Assembly: GCA_025800105.1 (NCBI GenBank)
Contig: JAOXSG010000753.1
Location: forward strand, 1 to 38,980
From: Cohaesibacter sp.
GTDB lineage: Bacteria; Pseudomonadota; Alphaproteobacteria; Rhizobiales; Cohaesibacteraceae
Length of the DNA: 38,980 nucleotides
Reading direction: 5' to 3'
Shown here: piece after piece, positions 1 through 7,274 of the stretch
Position numbering within the stretch: position 1 is the stretch's first letter
How the letters are laid out: every line of letters begins with the position of its first letter
The notes under the pieces: generated by a model
Seen by the model: the letters and a program-made list of their open reading frames with translations, nothing else
Databases searched by the model: none
What the model was told of the DNA's origin: nothing
Made by a program: the position numbers and the translations under genes

Positions 1-816
1 GATTTAACCGAATATCTGCATGAACAAGGCGTGCGCGTGCGCTATATGCATTCCGATGTTGACACATTGGAGCGGATCGAAATCATTCGTGATTTGCGCC
101 TTGGGGCTTTTGATGTGCTGATCGGCATCAACCTGTTGCGCGAGGGGCTGGACATTCCCGAATGCGCCCTTGTTGCCATTTTGGATGCCGACAAAGAGGG
201 CTTTCTGCGCTCCGAAACCTCACTGATCCAGACCATTGGCCGTGCCGCCCGAAATGCCGATGGCAAGGTTATTCTCTATGCAGATCGCATGACCGGCTCT
301 ATGGAACGCGCCATTGGCGAGACCAACCGACGCCGCGAAAAACAAATGGCCTATAACGAGGCAAACGGCATCACCCCGCAAACGGTGAAAAAGAATATCG
401 GCGATATTCTCGGCTCCGTTTATGAGGGCGATCATGTCAGCGTTGACAAGGGTCTGGCAGAAGAAAGCCCGGCCAGCATGGGCCACAATCTGGAAGCCCA
501 TATTGCCGATCTGGAAAGCCGCATGAAAGACGCCGCAAGCAATCTGGAATTTGAAGAAGCCGCCCGTCTGCGCGATGAGGTCAAACGCCTGCGCGAAACC
601 GAATTGGCCATTGCCGATGATCCATTGGCCCGCCAATCCTCTATCGAACAACAGGCTGGCAGCTATAAAGGCGAGAAAAAATACGGCCATGCCGCCAATC
701 TGCCCAAAGGCTCACGCATTCAAAAGCCGGAATTGGGCGAAATGGGACCGGGGTCCGATCGCGTCATGCCAAAAGGCGGCAAAGCCTATCCCAAACCCAA
801 AAGGCGGAAGAGCTAG
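1..816 (+). CDS. uvrB: UvrABC system protein B, C-terminal part (5' end outside window)
   Basis: Open from the first base in frame 1, so the start lies outside the window; about 271 residues are visible. UvrB is the DNA-damage-verifying helicase-like subunit of nucleotide excision repair and loads UvrC on the lesion. The visible part has the second helicase domain with the signatures [13 protein letters not shown] and QTIGRAARN (motifs V and VI), then a [14 protein letters not shown] linker segment, and near residues 155-190 the UVR motif ([18 protein letters not shown]) that contacts the matching motif of UvrC. The tail is basic and rich in Lys/Pro/Gly. The partner gene uvrC is in this window at 14416. 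No terminator is visible after the stop. Confidence 0.97.
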   Translation, partial: DLTEYLHEQGVRVRYMHSDVDTLERIEIIRDLRLGAFDVLIGINLLREGLDIPECALVAILDADKEGFLRSETSLIQTIGRAARNADGKVILYADRMTGSMERAIGETNRRREKQMAYNEANGITPQTVKKNIGDILGSVYEGDHVSVDKGLAEESPASMGHNLEAHIADLESRMKDAASNLEFEEAARLRDEVKRLRETELAIADDPLARQSSIEQQAGSYKGEKKYGHAANLPKGSRIQKPELGEMGPGSDRVMPKGGKAYPKPKRRKS

Positions 817-1103
817 ACTGGATAGAGATGGCCAAGTAAGAATGAGAGAAAAGTAAAGTCGAGAGCTTGCTCAACTACATTCAAACTATTGAATATAATA
901 GAATATTACACTTCTTTCATAAAATCTTATCTTGCAATCTAAGCACAAATCCGTATAAAATCTAACAAGAATTAGAAGTGAGTACGATCGTCCCCACCCC
1001 CCTCCTACACCCCCGCAGGAGAGCAAGATTAGTACCATTCAACACAGTAAGAGCACCGGACAACAAGAGACTATGTTGGACCAGTTCTCATGCGAGCGGA
1101 CCA

Positions 1104-1838
1104 GTGAATATACCAGACCTTTTGCAGCAAGTGCCATTGTTTCATGGCCTTGATGATCAGATAATAGACCATTTCTGTCATCACGCCAATCATCGCCAAA
1201 TCAAAAAAGGCAGCATGTTATGCGCGCCCGATGATGTCGCCCATAATTTTTACATTATAGAAAGCGGCTGGATTAAACTCTTTCGCGATACACAAGATGG
1301 TCAGGAAGCCGTGCTGGACATTGTCACCACCTATGGCATGTTCGGCGAAAGCAGCCTGTTTGGCAAAGACACCTATGGCTGGTATGCAGAAGCGGTCGAA
1401 GACAGCAATCTGTTATCCATCCCGGTCAATATCCTCAAAGACGCCATTCAAAACCATCAAATGTTCGCGGTCAACATGATCACCGCCATGTCCGAACATA
1501 GACGCCGTTTGGATGGAGAGATTGAGCGCTTCATGTTGCAAAATGCCCCCCAGCGGGTTGGCTGTTTCTTGCTCAAACTCACACCAAAATCAGCATGGGA
1601 CGGCGACAATCCCTGCCCACCAATCACATTGCCTTACAACAAGGCCTTGGTTGCCAATCGCTTGGGCATGACCCCGGAAACCTTCTCGCGCGCCCTCAAA
1701 GCCTTGAAGAAAAATACCAAAATCACCATGAGCAAATCAACCATCGAAATTGAGGACATCAATTCACTGGCCGCATATTCCTGCGAAGCCTGCTCAAACT
1801 TCTTCCCTTGTGCAGAAGATACGGACAAGCGGGACTAA
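1104..1838 (+). CDS. Crp/Fnr family transcriptional regulator
   Basis: A cyclic-nucleotide-binding-like effector domain (roughly the first 120 residues, with IPDLLQQVPLFHGLDD at the N terminus and GMFGESSLFG in the beta roll) is followed by a winged helix. The recognition region is LGMTPETFSRALKAL, closest to the DNR/NnrR type of Crp/Fnr regulator. The N-terminal four-cysteine iron-sulfur pattern of classical FNR is absent. Three cysteines sit near the C terminus (SCEACSNFFPC), which is unusual and could bind metal or sense redox. The frame is open back to a GTG at 978, but the extra 42 residues look unlike the family; the GTG at 1104 gives 244 residues and has a weak GAGCGGA ribosome site. 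The target genes and ligand cannot be read from the sequence. Confidence 0.85.
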   Translation: MNIPDLLQQVPLFHGLDDQIIDHFCHHANHRQIKKGSMLCAPDDVAHNFYIIESGWIKLFRDTQDGQEAVLDIVTTYGMFGESSLFGKDTYGWYAEAVEDSNLLSIPVNILKDAIQNHQMFAVNMITAMSEHRRRLDGEIERFMLQNAPQRVGCFLLKLTPKSAWDGDNPCPPITLPYNKALVANRLGMTPETFSRALKALKKNTKITMSKSTIEIEDINSLAAYSCEACSNFFPCAEDTDKRD

Positions 1839-1840
1839 GC

Positions 1841-2227
1841 TCAGGCCTGCTCATCAGCCTTTGCAAGCATATAGAGCCAGGACCAATCAAGACGTTCTGG
1901 CTCTTTGATATAGAGATCCCGATTGTCAACAACAGTTTGCAAATAGCTATAATCAAACACCCATTTTTGCGCCTCACAGGAAACAGGCTTTTGTTGCGCC
2001 TCAGAGACAACAAGCTTGTCTTGATCAATGTCCAAATCAAGCATGGCTTTGGGCCGATCATCGCGCAGCAAAAATCGCACAGCCTGCCCCTCACTGCCGC
2101 TCAAGGCAGCGCTTAAAATATCCCGCGCAACAGAGCCTTCCTGCCCTTTGAGCGAATGATTGCAAATATCCAGATAAGCATGCAGCAAGGCTGAATAATC
2201 AGGATTATCTTGCTGTTTGGAACACAT
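1841..2227 (-). CDS. Hypothetical protein, 128 aa
   Basis: Not recognised. It is a small acidic soluble protein with no signal peptide or membrane segment and a C terminus rich in aromatic residues (RLDWSWLYMLAKADEQA). The start at 2227 is preceded by AGGTGCGAG, which can serve as a ribosome site. It converges with the Crp/Fnr gene, the two stop codons being two bases apart. Reading frame and codon use look genuine, but no function can be assigned. Confidence 0.6.
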   Translation of the reverse strand: MCSKQQDNPDYSALLHAYLDICNHSLKGQEGSVARDILSAALSGSEGQAVRFLLRDDRPKAMLDLDIDQDKLVVSEAQQKPVSCEAQKWVFDYSYLQTVVDNRDLYIKEPERLDWSWLYMLAKADEQA

Positions 2228-2430
2228 CTCGCACCTGCTTTCATAAAAATCATAAGAAAATTGGATTGATACAGAGATAGGGCAAGAACCAGATCAAAAC
2301 CTTGATACCCGTCAAGCCTTTTTCCAATGCGCCTCATACCAAAGACACAAATATTGCTCACAAACAGCACACATCCACATAGCAAGAATGTGATTCCGCT
2401 TTGCCCAAAAGCAGATGATATAAAGATCCA

Positions 2431-2450
2431 AGACGTAAACTCATGAATAG
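2431..2450 (+). repeat. Short dispersed repeat, copy 1
   Basis: AGACGTAAACTCATGAATAG, ending at the base before the ATG of the ccdA-like gene. It matches the copy at 3192-3213 at the other end of that gene and looser copies at 9211, 13139 and 35965. Confidence 0.55.
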
Positions 2451-3194
2451 ATGAATTTGGTAGAGACTTTAAAAGCAATGACCGAACTTCTTCTGGCTTA
2501 TGGTGCCGGCCTTCTGACCCTTATCAATCCCTGTGTCCTGCCCGTTTTGCCAATTGTTCTGGCCTCTGCCCTGTCCCAGAACAAATATGGTCCGCTGGCT
2601 CTGGCCGCTGGTCTGTCTGTCTCATTCGTCACATTGGGACTGCTTATTGCCACCCTTGGCCATAGCATTGGCCTGACAGAAGAAAGCCTTGCACGCGCTG
2701 GCGCCATATTGATGCTGCTCTTTGGCTCCATTTTGCTAGTCCCGGCATTGGGCAGACGCTTTGAACTGGCCACCGCTGGCATGGCATCGGGCGCAGACAG
2801 CAAATTGCATGGCATGGATCTATCCGGCTTTAAGGGCCAGTTTTTGGGTGGCCTGCTATTGGGGGCCGTCTGGTCTCCGTGCATTGGGCCAACTTTGGGC
2901 GGTGCCATTGCCCTTGCCTCTCAAGGGCAAAATCTGCTCTGGGCAGCTTTGATCATGATCTTTTTCGCCCTCGGCATTTCCACCCTCATATTGGGGCTTG
3001 GTTTTGGTGCCGCCAGCGCCATCCGCACCCGCGCCAATGCCTTGCGCGCTCTTGCCGAAAAATCCAAACCCCTCATGGGCCTGCTCTTCATCACAGTGGG
3101 CCTGATGATCCTGTTTAAAATTCACCATCTTCTTGAAGCTTGGGCTGTCCAGCATCTGCCCATCTGGCTTCAGGATCTATCCGTTGCCCTCTAG
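2451..3194 (+). CDS. CcdA/DsbD-type thiol:disulfide transmembrane protein
   Basis: A polytopic membrane protein of 247 residues with about six hydrophobic segments. It has the two conserved cysteines of the CcdA family in proline-rich settings: NPCVLPVLP (Cys28) and WSPCIGPTLGG (Cys143). CcdA-type proteins carry reducing equivalents from cytoplasmic thioredoxin across the inner membrane to periplasmic partners used in cytochrome c maturation or thiol repair. The secreted thioredoxin encoded 36 bases downstream is the obvious partner. The ATG at 2451 has no clear ribosome site; an ATG at 2478 (MTELLLAYGAG) would also fit the family. The gene is bracketed by two copies of a 20-base dispersed repeat. 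Confidence 0.9.
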   Translation: MNLVETLKAMTELLLAYGAGLLTLINPCVLPVLPIVLASALSQNKYGPLALAAGLSVSFVTLGLLIATLGHSIGLTEESLARAGAILMLLFGSILLVPALGRRFELATAGMASGADSKLHGMDLSGFKGQFLGGLLLGAVWSPCIGPTLGGAIALASQGQNLLWAALIMIFFALGISTLILGLGFGAASAIRTRANALRALAEKSKPLMGLLFITVGLMILFKIHHLLEAWAVQHLPIWLQDLSVAL

Positions 3195-3213
3195 GACGTA
3201 AACTCATAAATCC
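3192..3213 (+). repeat. Short dispersed repeat, copy 2
   Basis: TAGGACGTAAACTCATAAAT followed by CC. The stop codon of the ccdA-like gene is the first three bases. It is a direct repeat of 2431-2450, about 760 bases away. Confidence 0.6.
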
Positions 3214-3230
3214 ACTCAAAAGGCTTTCTC

Positions 3231-3626
3231 ATGACACGCACAATCTTTGCAGCATTTCTCGCCTTCTTCGCCATGCTATCCCTTGCTCTTGCCGATCAGA
3301 AAAGCGACTATAAACCCGGCCTGATCAAAGAAGCCCTTGCACAAGGCAAAACCGTTTTGGTCGATTATAAAGCCAGTTGGTGCTCCACCTGCGCCCGCCA
3401 AGAGCGCGTCATTGACAGCCTGCGCAAGGCCAATCCCGCCTATGACGAAGCCATAACGTTTATCAATGTCGACTGGGATCAATATGGCAATCACGCTGTG
3501 ACAACCGAGCGCAATGTCCCGCGCCGCTCCACTTTGCTGCTGCTCAAAGGCAATCAGGAGCTAGGCCGCATTGTCGCTGGCACCGCTCAAAGCCAAATCA
3601 AAGCCCTGATGGACAAAGCTCTCTAA
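3231..3626 (+). CDS. Secreted thioredoxin-fold protein
   Basis: 131 residues. A cleavable signal peptide is visible (MTRTIFAAFLAFFAMLSLALA, about 21 residues), then a thioredoxin domain with the active site WCSTC (Cys51 and Cys54) and the cis-Pro region NVPRRSTLLLL. The layout resembles the C-terminal periplasmic domain of DsbD and thioredoxin-like proteins fed by CcdA. It lies directly behind the ccdA-like gene and is probably co-transcribed, so the two together resemble a split DsbD: membrane electron conduit plus periplasmic thioredoxin. The substrate is unknown. Confidence 0.88.
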   Translation: MTRTIFAAFLAFFAMLSLALADQKSDYKPGLIKEALAQGKTVLVDYKASWCSTCARQERVIDSLRKANPAYDEAITFINVDWDQYGNHAVTTERNVPRRSTLLLLKGNQELGRIVAGTAQSQIKALMDKAL

Positions 3627-3652
3627 TTTTTCCGCACTATATATCAACGGCA

Positions 3653-3678
3653 TGAAAGCAGACATATCTCTGCTTTCA
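3653..3678. terminator. Hairpin after the thioredoxin gene
   Basis: A perfect 10-bp stem, TGAAAGCAGA / TCTGCTTTCA, with a 6-base loop, 27 bases after the thioredoxin stop. No T-run follows on either strand, so it is at best a weak terminator or an mRNA 3'-end stabiliser. Confidence 0.4.
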
Positions 3679-3815
3679 GCTCTATCAACACATGATAGGA
3701 ACAATCTTAACCCTTTGGTGTGATTAACCAATTTTAAAGAAGACCCAGCCCGCGCCTTAGCCATTTTGACAAATTATGCTATTGTCCCCCCATCAAAGCA
3801 TGATGGGAGAGGACC

Positions 3816-4433
3816 ATGCCAAGCAAACCGCAATCACTGAAAATGCGCATTTTTCCAACCAGCCACCGCTTGCTGCTGGAGCGTATTTTGAAGGCAGAAT
3901 TGCCAAAGGCAACAGGCAAGGTGCTGGTCCTTGGCACTGGATATGATCCCTACGGGCACCTGATCCCCCAAAATTGCACTGTCACCCGCACCGATATCGA
4001 AGATCAATATGATATCGATATGGTGGCAGACGCCCATGATCTGCCCTTTGACGATGCCAGCTTTGACACCATCATCGCCATCGAGGTTTTCGAACATTTG
4101 CAATATCCGCACAAGGCGGCAGAAGAAGTGCGCCGCGTGCTCAAACCCGGCGGCAAAGCCATGGTCTCAACACCCTTTCTCTTCCGTGTGCATGGCGACC
4201 CTTACGATTTCACCCGCTTCACAAAAAGCGGCCTGCAAACCCATTTTGAGAAATTCAGCACCACATCCATCGAAGGCTATGGCAACCGCATCCATGTGAT
4301 TTGGGACATCATCACAACCTCTTTCCGCTATGCGGCCCTTGGTATGTGCCTGAACCATCTTTTGGCCAATCTCTGGCCCCGCGCCAACAGCTCAGACAGC
4401 CCAAGCGGCTATTTTCTGACCGCAACAAAATAG
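3816..4433 (+). CDS. Class I SAM-dependent methyltransferase
   Basis: 205 residues. A Rossmann-type methyltransferase is indicated by motif I (VLVLGTGYDPYG, about residues 36-47), the acidic end of strand 2 (TRTDIED), motif IV region (FDTIIAIEVFEHLQYP) and the post-motif LKPGGKAMVSTPF. The HGDPYDFTRFT segment is common in methyltransferases near cell-envelope or sugar genes. A strong ribosome site (GGGAGAGG) precedes the ATG. The substrate cannot be told; neighbours give no clear pathway. Confidence 0.85.
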   Translation: MPSKPQSLKMRIFPTSHRLLLERILKAELPKATGKVLVLGTGYDPYGHLIPQNCTVTRTDIEDQYDIDMVADAHDLPFDDASFDTIIAIEVFEHLQYPHKAAEEVRRVLKPGGKAMVSTPFLFRVHGDPYDFTRFTKSGLQTHFEKFSTTSIEGYGNRIHVIWDIITTSFRYAALGMCLNHLLANLWPRANSSDSPSGYFLTATK

Positions 4434-4446
4434 CCCAATAAACAGA

Positions 4447-5019
4447 TCAGCGCAGATCGGAACAAGCAGAAAAATCAGCAACATCCAGCCGGAAGAGCTG
4501 ATCCTCTTTCTGATCCCCAAACCAGAAAGAGCGGCCCTCGCTGCCCGCATCACAGGCACTTTGCATACGGATCGGCCCTCTGGCGCGAAAATCGATCAAC
4601 ATGGCCCCATTTTTCTTAAACCGATAATCAAAGGTGCCGCCGTCGCATTCCACGCCACAAAAAGTCATCCCATCCTGTTCGCTGCATAGCAAATCCTGCC
4701 GCATATGACGGCCATCGCGAAAGCGCACATCCATCAAGGCCCGTTGCGCAGGCGGGCCACCATCTGGCCCTTCAGATAAGGAAAAATGCGTCCCATCATA
4801 AGAGCTAGGCCGATGCACAAAGCGTATATGGGTCACTTGTTGATCCCGATTTTTGGCAAGGTGGCTTTTGCTGTAAGCCCGCGCAAAACATTGCTCCTGC
4901 GATCTGTCAAAAGCACTGGCAAGCGCCTCACCTTGCCCAAACACAGATAGTCCAAACATTGGCACTCCAAAAAGGGCACCCAAAATCATGCGATGCATCA
5001 TCTTATAAATTCGCGCCAT
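4447..5019 (-). CDS. Secreted hypothetical protein
   Basis: Not recognised. The start at 5019 (MARIYKMMHR) is chosen because GGGAGAG lies just upstream; an in-frame codon at 5043 would add eight residues without benefit. Residues 1 to about 30 form a signal peptide ending near ALASA. The mature part of about 160 residues has several cysteines (LLCSEQDGMTFCGVECDGG) and an acidic surface, suggesting a disulfide-bonded periplasmic or exported protein. It is convergent with the methyltransferase gene. Confidence 0.65.
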   Translation of the reverse strand: MARIYKMMHRMILGALFGVPMFGLSVFGQGEALASAFDRSQEQCFARAYSKSHLAKNRDQQVTHIRFVHRPSSYDGTHFSLSEGPDGGPPAQRALMDVRFRDGRHMRQDLLCSEQDGMTFCGVECDGGTFDYRFKKNGAMLIDFRARGPIRMQSACDAGSEGRSFWFGDQKEDQLFRLDVADFSACSDLR

Positions 5020-5159
5020 CTTTCTCTCCCAAAACAGAATCAAAGATCAACTATGACACCACACTCTTGCCATTTTGTGGCAATAGCTGTTCTGTCGCGA
5101 CGCCAAAGACCGTGCCTGAGCCTAGACAGCACAGAGAGAAAGTTCAAAGGATCCCCACC

Positions 5160-5528
5160 ATGAACAAGCCAACCTTGACCGCAGCAACCCTTGCCGCTGG
5201 TTTGCTCTTTTTGAGCATCTTGGCAGATGTGAAAGAAGCCAAAGCCACCGAGCAATGCGGCACGGCCTCTTGGTATGCCCTGACCTCCAAAACCGCATCC
5301 GGTGAATATGCCAATCCTGCCAAAATGACAGCCGCCCATAAAAAACTGAAATTTGGCACCAAAGTGCGCGTCAAAAATATGCGCAATGGCAAAAGCGTCA
5401 TTCTGCGCATCAATGACCGTGGCCCTTTCATAAAAGGGCGCATCATCGATGTCACAAAAGCAGCCGCTGGAAAACTGGGCTTCATCAATGCCGGCACAAC
5501 CCGCGTCTGCTTTACAATTGTAAAATAA
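5160..5528 (+). CDS. RlpA-like septal ring lytic transglycosylase domain protein
   Basis: 122 residues with a signal peptide (cleavage near KEAKA-TEQ) followed by a complete small RlpA-like double-psi beta-barrel. Visible signatures are GTASWYALTSKTASGE, the catalytic-type INDRGPF (residues 84-90) and IIDVTKAAAGKLGF with Asp97. Cys33 and Cys117 could form a disulfide closing the barrel. RlpA proteins cleave denuded glycan strands of peptidoglycan; this one lacks the SPOR domain and lipobox of E. coli RlpA, so it is a free periplasmic minimal version. The start has AAAGGA at a suitable distance. Confidence 0.88.
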   Translation: MNKPTLTAATLAAGLLFLSILADVKEAKATEQCGTASWYALTSKTASGEYANPAKMTAAHKKLKFGTKVRVKNMRNGKSVILRINDRGPFIKGRIIDVTKAAAGKLGFINAGTTRVCFTIVK

Positions 5529-5540
5529 AATCAATTACAC

Positions 5541-5798
5541 TCAAGACGCAGACAATTTAACCGGCTTTTCAAGATCATAGATGCCATCTGTAACGGCATC
5601 TATTTGCTTCATCAAAACAGCACGCGCATCATAAAGACCCTGATTATAAAAAGAGGGTCCTAATTCTTCGATGAGAAAATCAAGCAAAAACTCAGCCGGA
5701 AACCGGTCAAGGTCCTGATCCATATCTTCACGAAAATAAACCTGCAATCTTTCGACCAACAAAGCGCGCTCGTCTTTGGAAAAGGTAATTTGGCTCAT
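5541..5798 (-). CDS. DUF2164-like small protein
   Basis: 85 residues from the ATG at 5798, which has AAAGG seven bases upstream. The sequence (FSKDERALLVERLQVYFRED, then FLIEELGPSFYNQGLYDAR) matches what I recall of the DUF2164 family of small cytoplasmic proteins of unknown function. Convergent with the RlpA-like gene and transcribed the same way as the metallo-hydrolase upstream of it, with which it may form an operon (gap about 30 bases). Confidence 0.75.
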   Translation of the reverse strand: MSQITFSKDERALLVERLQVYFREDMDQDLDRFPAEFLLDFLIEELGPSFYNQGLYDARAVLMKQIDAVTDGIYDLEKPVKLSAS

Positions 5799-5830
5799 GC
5801 CACAGCCTTTCACTCGAAACAGACCAGAGC

Positions 5831-6466
5831 TTACAATTGCTGCAAAAATGGATTACTTCTGCGCTCTTCGCCAATGGTTGAATGATTACCATGACCACAT
5901 AAAAAAGTCACATCATCACCCAAAGGCAAAAGCTTGTCACGAATAGAGGCCAGCAAGGTGGCATGATCCCCGCCGGGCAAATCAGTGCGGCCAATGGAGC
6001 CATTGAACAACACATCCCCGACAATGGCAAAGCGCGCCTCTTCATTGACAAACACCACATGGCCCGGCGCATGGCCCGGACAATGCAACACATCAAACGC
6101 CATCCCGGCAATATCCACCTGATCCCCTTCGCTCAGCCAGCGATCCGGCTCACAGGGTTTGGCCGCAGGAAGACCAAATTGCACCGCCTGATCCGCCACC
6201 CGATCCATCAACATCCGGTCAGCCTCATGGGGGCCTTCGACATCCACATCCAGCGCATCCCGCAAATCAACAGCGCCCCCCACATGGTCAATATGGCCAT
6301 GGGTGATCAGGATCCGCTCAATCGAAATCTTTTCCTCTTCCAGAACAGATAAAATCTTGTCGACATCGCCGCCCGGATCAATCACCACACCTTTGCCGGT
6401 CTCTTCATCCCAGATCAAGGTGCAATTCTGCTGAAAAGGGGTTACGGGAATGATGGCAACTTTCAT
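5831..6466 (-). CDS. MBL-fold metallo-hydrolase (glyoxalase II-like)
   Basis: 211 residues from the ATG at 6466, which follows GGATAGAG. The two-zinc metallo-beta-lactamase site is complete: THGHIDHVGG (His56, His58, Asp60, His61), CPGHAPGH (His132), GDVLF (Asp151) and CGHGNHS (His192). The single-domain length and the GSIGRTDLPGGD segment match the YcbL-like type II glyoxalase group, which hydrolyses thioesters such as S-lactoylglutathione. It lacks the C-terminal substrate domain of classical GloB. The frame extends upstream to 6544, but without a ribosome site. Confidence 0.88.
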   Translation of the reverse strand: MKVAIIPVTPFQQNCTLIWDEETGKGVVIDPGGDVDKILSVLEEEKISIERILITHGHIDHVGGAVDLRDALDVDVEGPHEADRMLMDRVADQAVQFGLPAAKPCEPDRWLSEGDQVDIAGMAFDVLHCPGHAPGHVVFVNEEARFAIVGDVLFNGSIGRTDLPGGDHATLLASIRDKLLPLGDDVTFLCGHGNHSTIGEERRSNPFLQQL

Positions 6467-6664
6467 ATCTCTATCCTGTCTGATGGCTTGTGTCCCTGCC
6501 ATGCTTATCTCAGCTCTCAAAAAAATCAAACCCTCTTGCGTCACAAATCAGCAAAGACAAGCCGCAAGTTGGGGTCATAGAAGGGATAGTCAAGACAAAG
6601 CCTTGCCAGACAAGAGCAAATAGCCGACGATGAACCAGATGATTCTGCTGGAGGAGAGATCGTC

Positions 6665-7261
6665 ATGACGAAAGGCCGCATCGCCCCTCTCTTAGCTCTG
6701 CTATCTGGCATGGCCCTGTCAGCCATGAGCACTGCCAACGCTCAAGATCATACAATTCCCGATATCTTGTTGGACGGCCACCGCCAGACCATGGGCTGCT
6801 GGCTTGCCGATATCGACAATCAGGAATTGCTGGAAAAAGCCCTCGTCATTGATTTGGGCGTGCATAAATTTTATGGTTTTGTCTGTTCCAGTGGCCTATC
6901 AGGCGATTCCTATCGCTTTTATCAGGTCGAGGATGAGCGCCCCAAATGGGCCAAATTGCTCTCCTTCCCCCAACTGGATACAAAATTGGGCTGGTTCTCA
7001 ACCACCCAATTGCAAAAGCCGGTCTGGGACCCCAAAAACAAATATCTGCGATCCGAAGTGCCCAAACAGGGCGAGGCCAGCTCTTGCCGCCAATTCTCGC
7101 TCTATGGCTGGCAAAAGGGCCATTTTCACATCATACAAGTGGGCCTGTCCGGCGAATGTGAGGACAATACAGGCGGCGACAAAGACCTGATCATCTTCCC
7201 CTTTGTCGAAGAGGTGGAAAAAGGTCAGGCAGAAGCCAAAGCCCCCGCTCCAAAAGACTAG
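6665..7261 (+). CDS. Secreted hypothetical protein
   Basis: 198 residues with a signal peptide ending near STANA-QDH and a strong GGAGGAG ribosome site. The mature protein has four cysteines (MGCWL, GFVCSS, SSCRQF, SGECED) and ends in a charged Ala/Pro/Lys tail. The YGWQKGHFHIIQVG segment is reminiscent of DUF1176-type periplasmic proteins, but the match is too weak to name the family. Convergent with the chemoreceptor gene, 13 bases separating their stops. Confidence 0.7.
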   Translation: MTKGRIAPLLALLSGMALSAMSTANAQDHTIPDILLDGHRQTMGCWLADIDNQELLEKALVIDLGVHKFYGFVCSSGLSGDSYRFYQVEDERPKWAKLLSFPQLDTKLGWFSTTQLQKPVWDPKNKYLRSEVPKQGEASSCRQFSLYGWQKGHFHIIQVGLSGECEDNTGGDKDLIIFPFVEEVEKGQAEAKAPAPKD

Positions 7262-7274
7262 AGCCTTGCCATCC

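Noticed and set aside
978..1103. N-terminal extension of the Crp/Fnr gene from GTG 978
   Set aside because: The 42 extra residues are unlike the family, have no ribosome site and the usual N terminus begins near the GTG at 1104.
2293..2306. ATCAAAACCTTGAT read as an FNR box
   Set aside because: The half-sites are in the reverse order to the FNR consensus TTGAT-N4-ATCAA, and no strong promoter is visible.
2113..2478. Minus-strand open frame of 121 codons
   Set aside because: It overlaps two better supported genes on both sides and has no family-like features.
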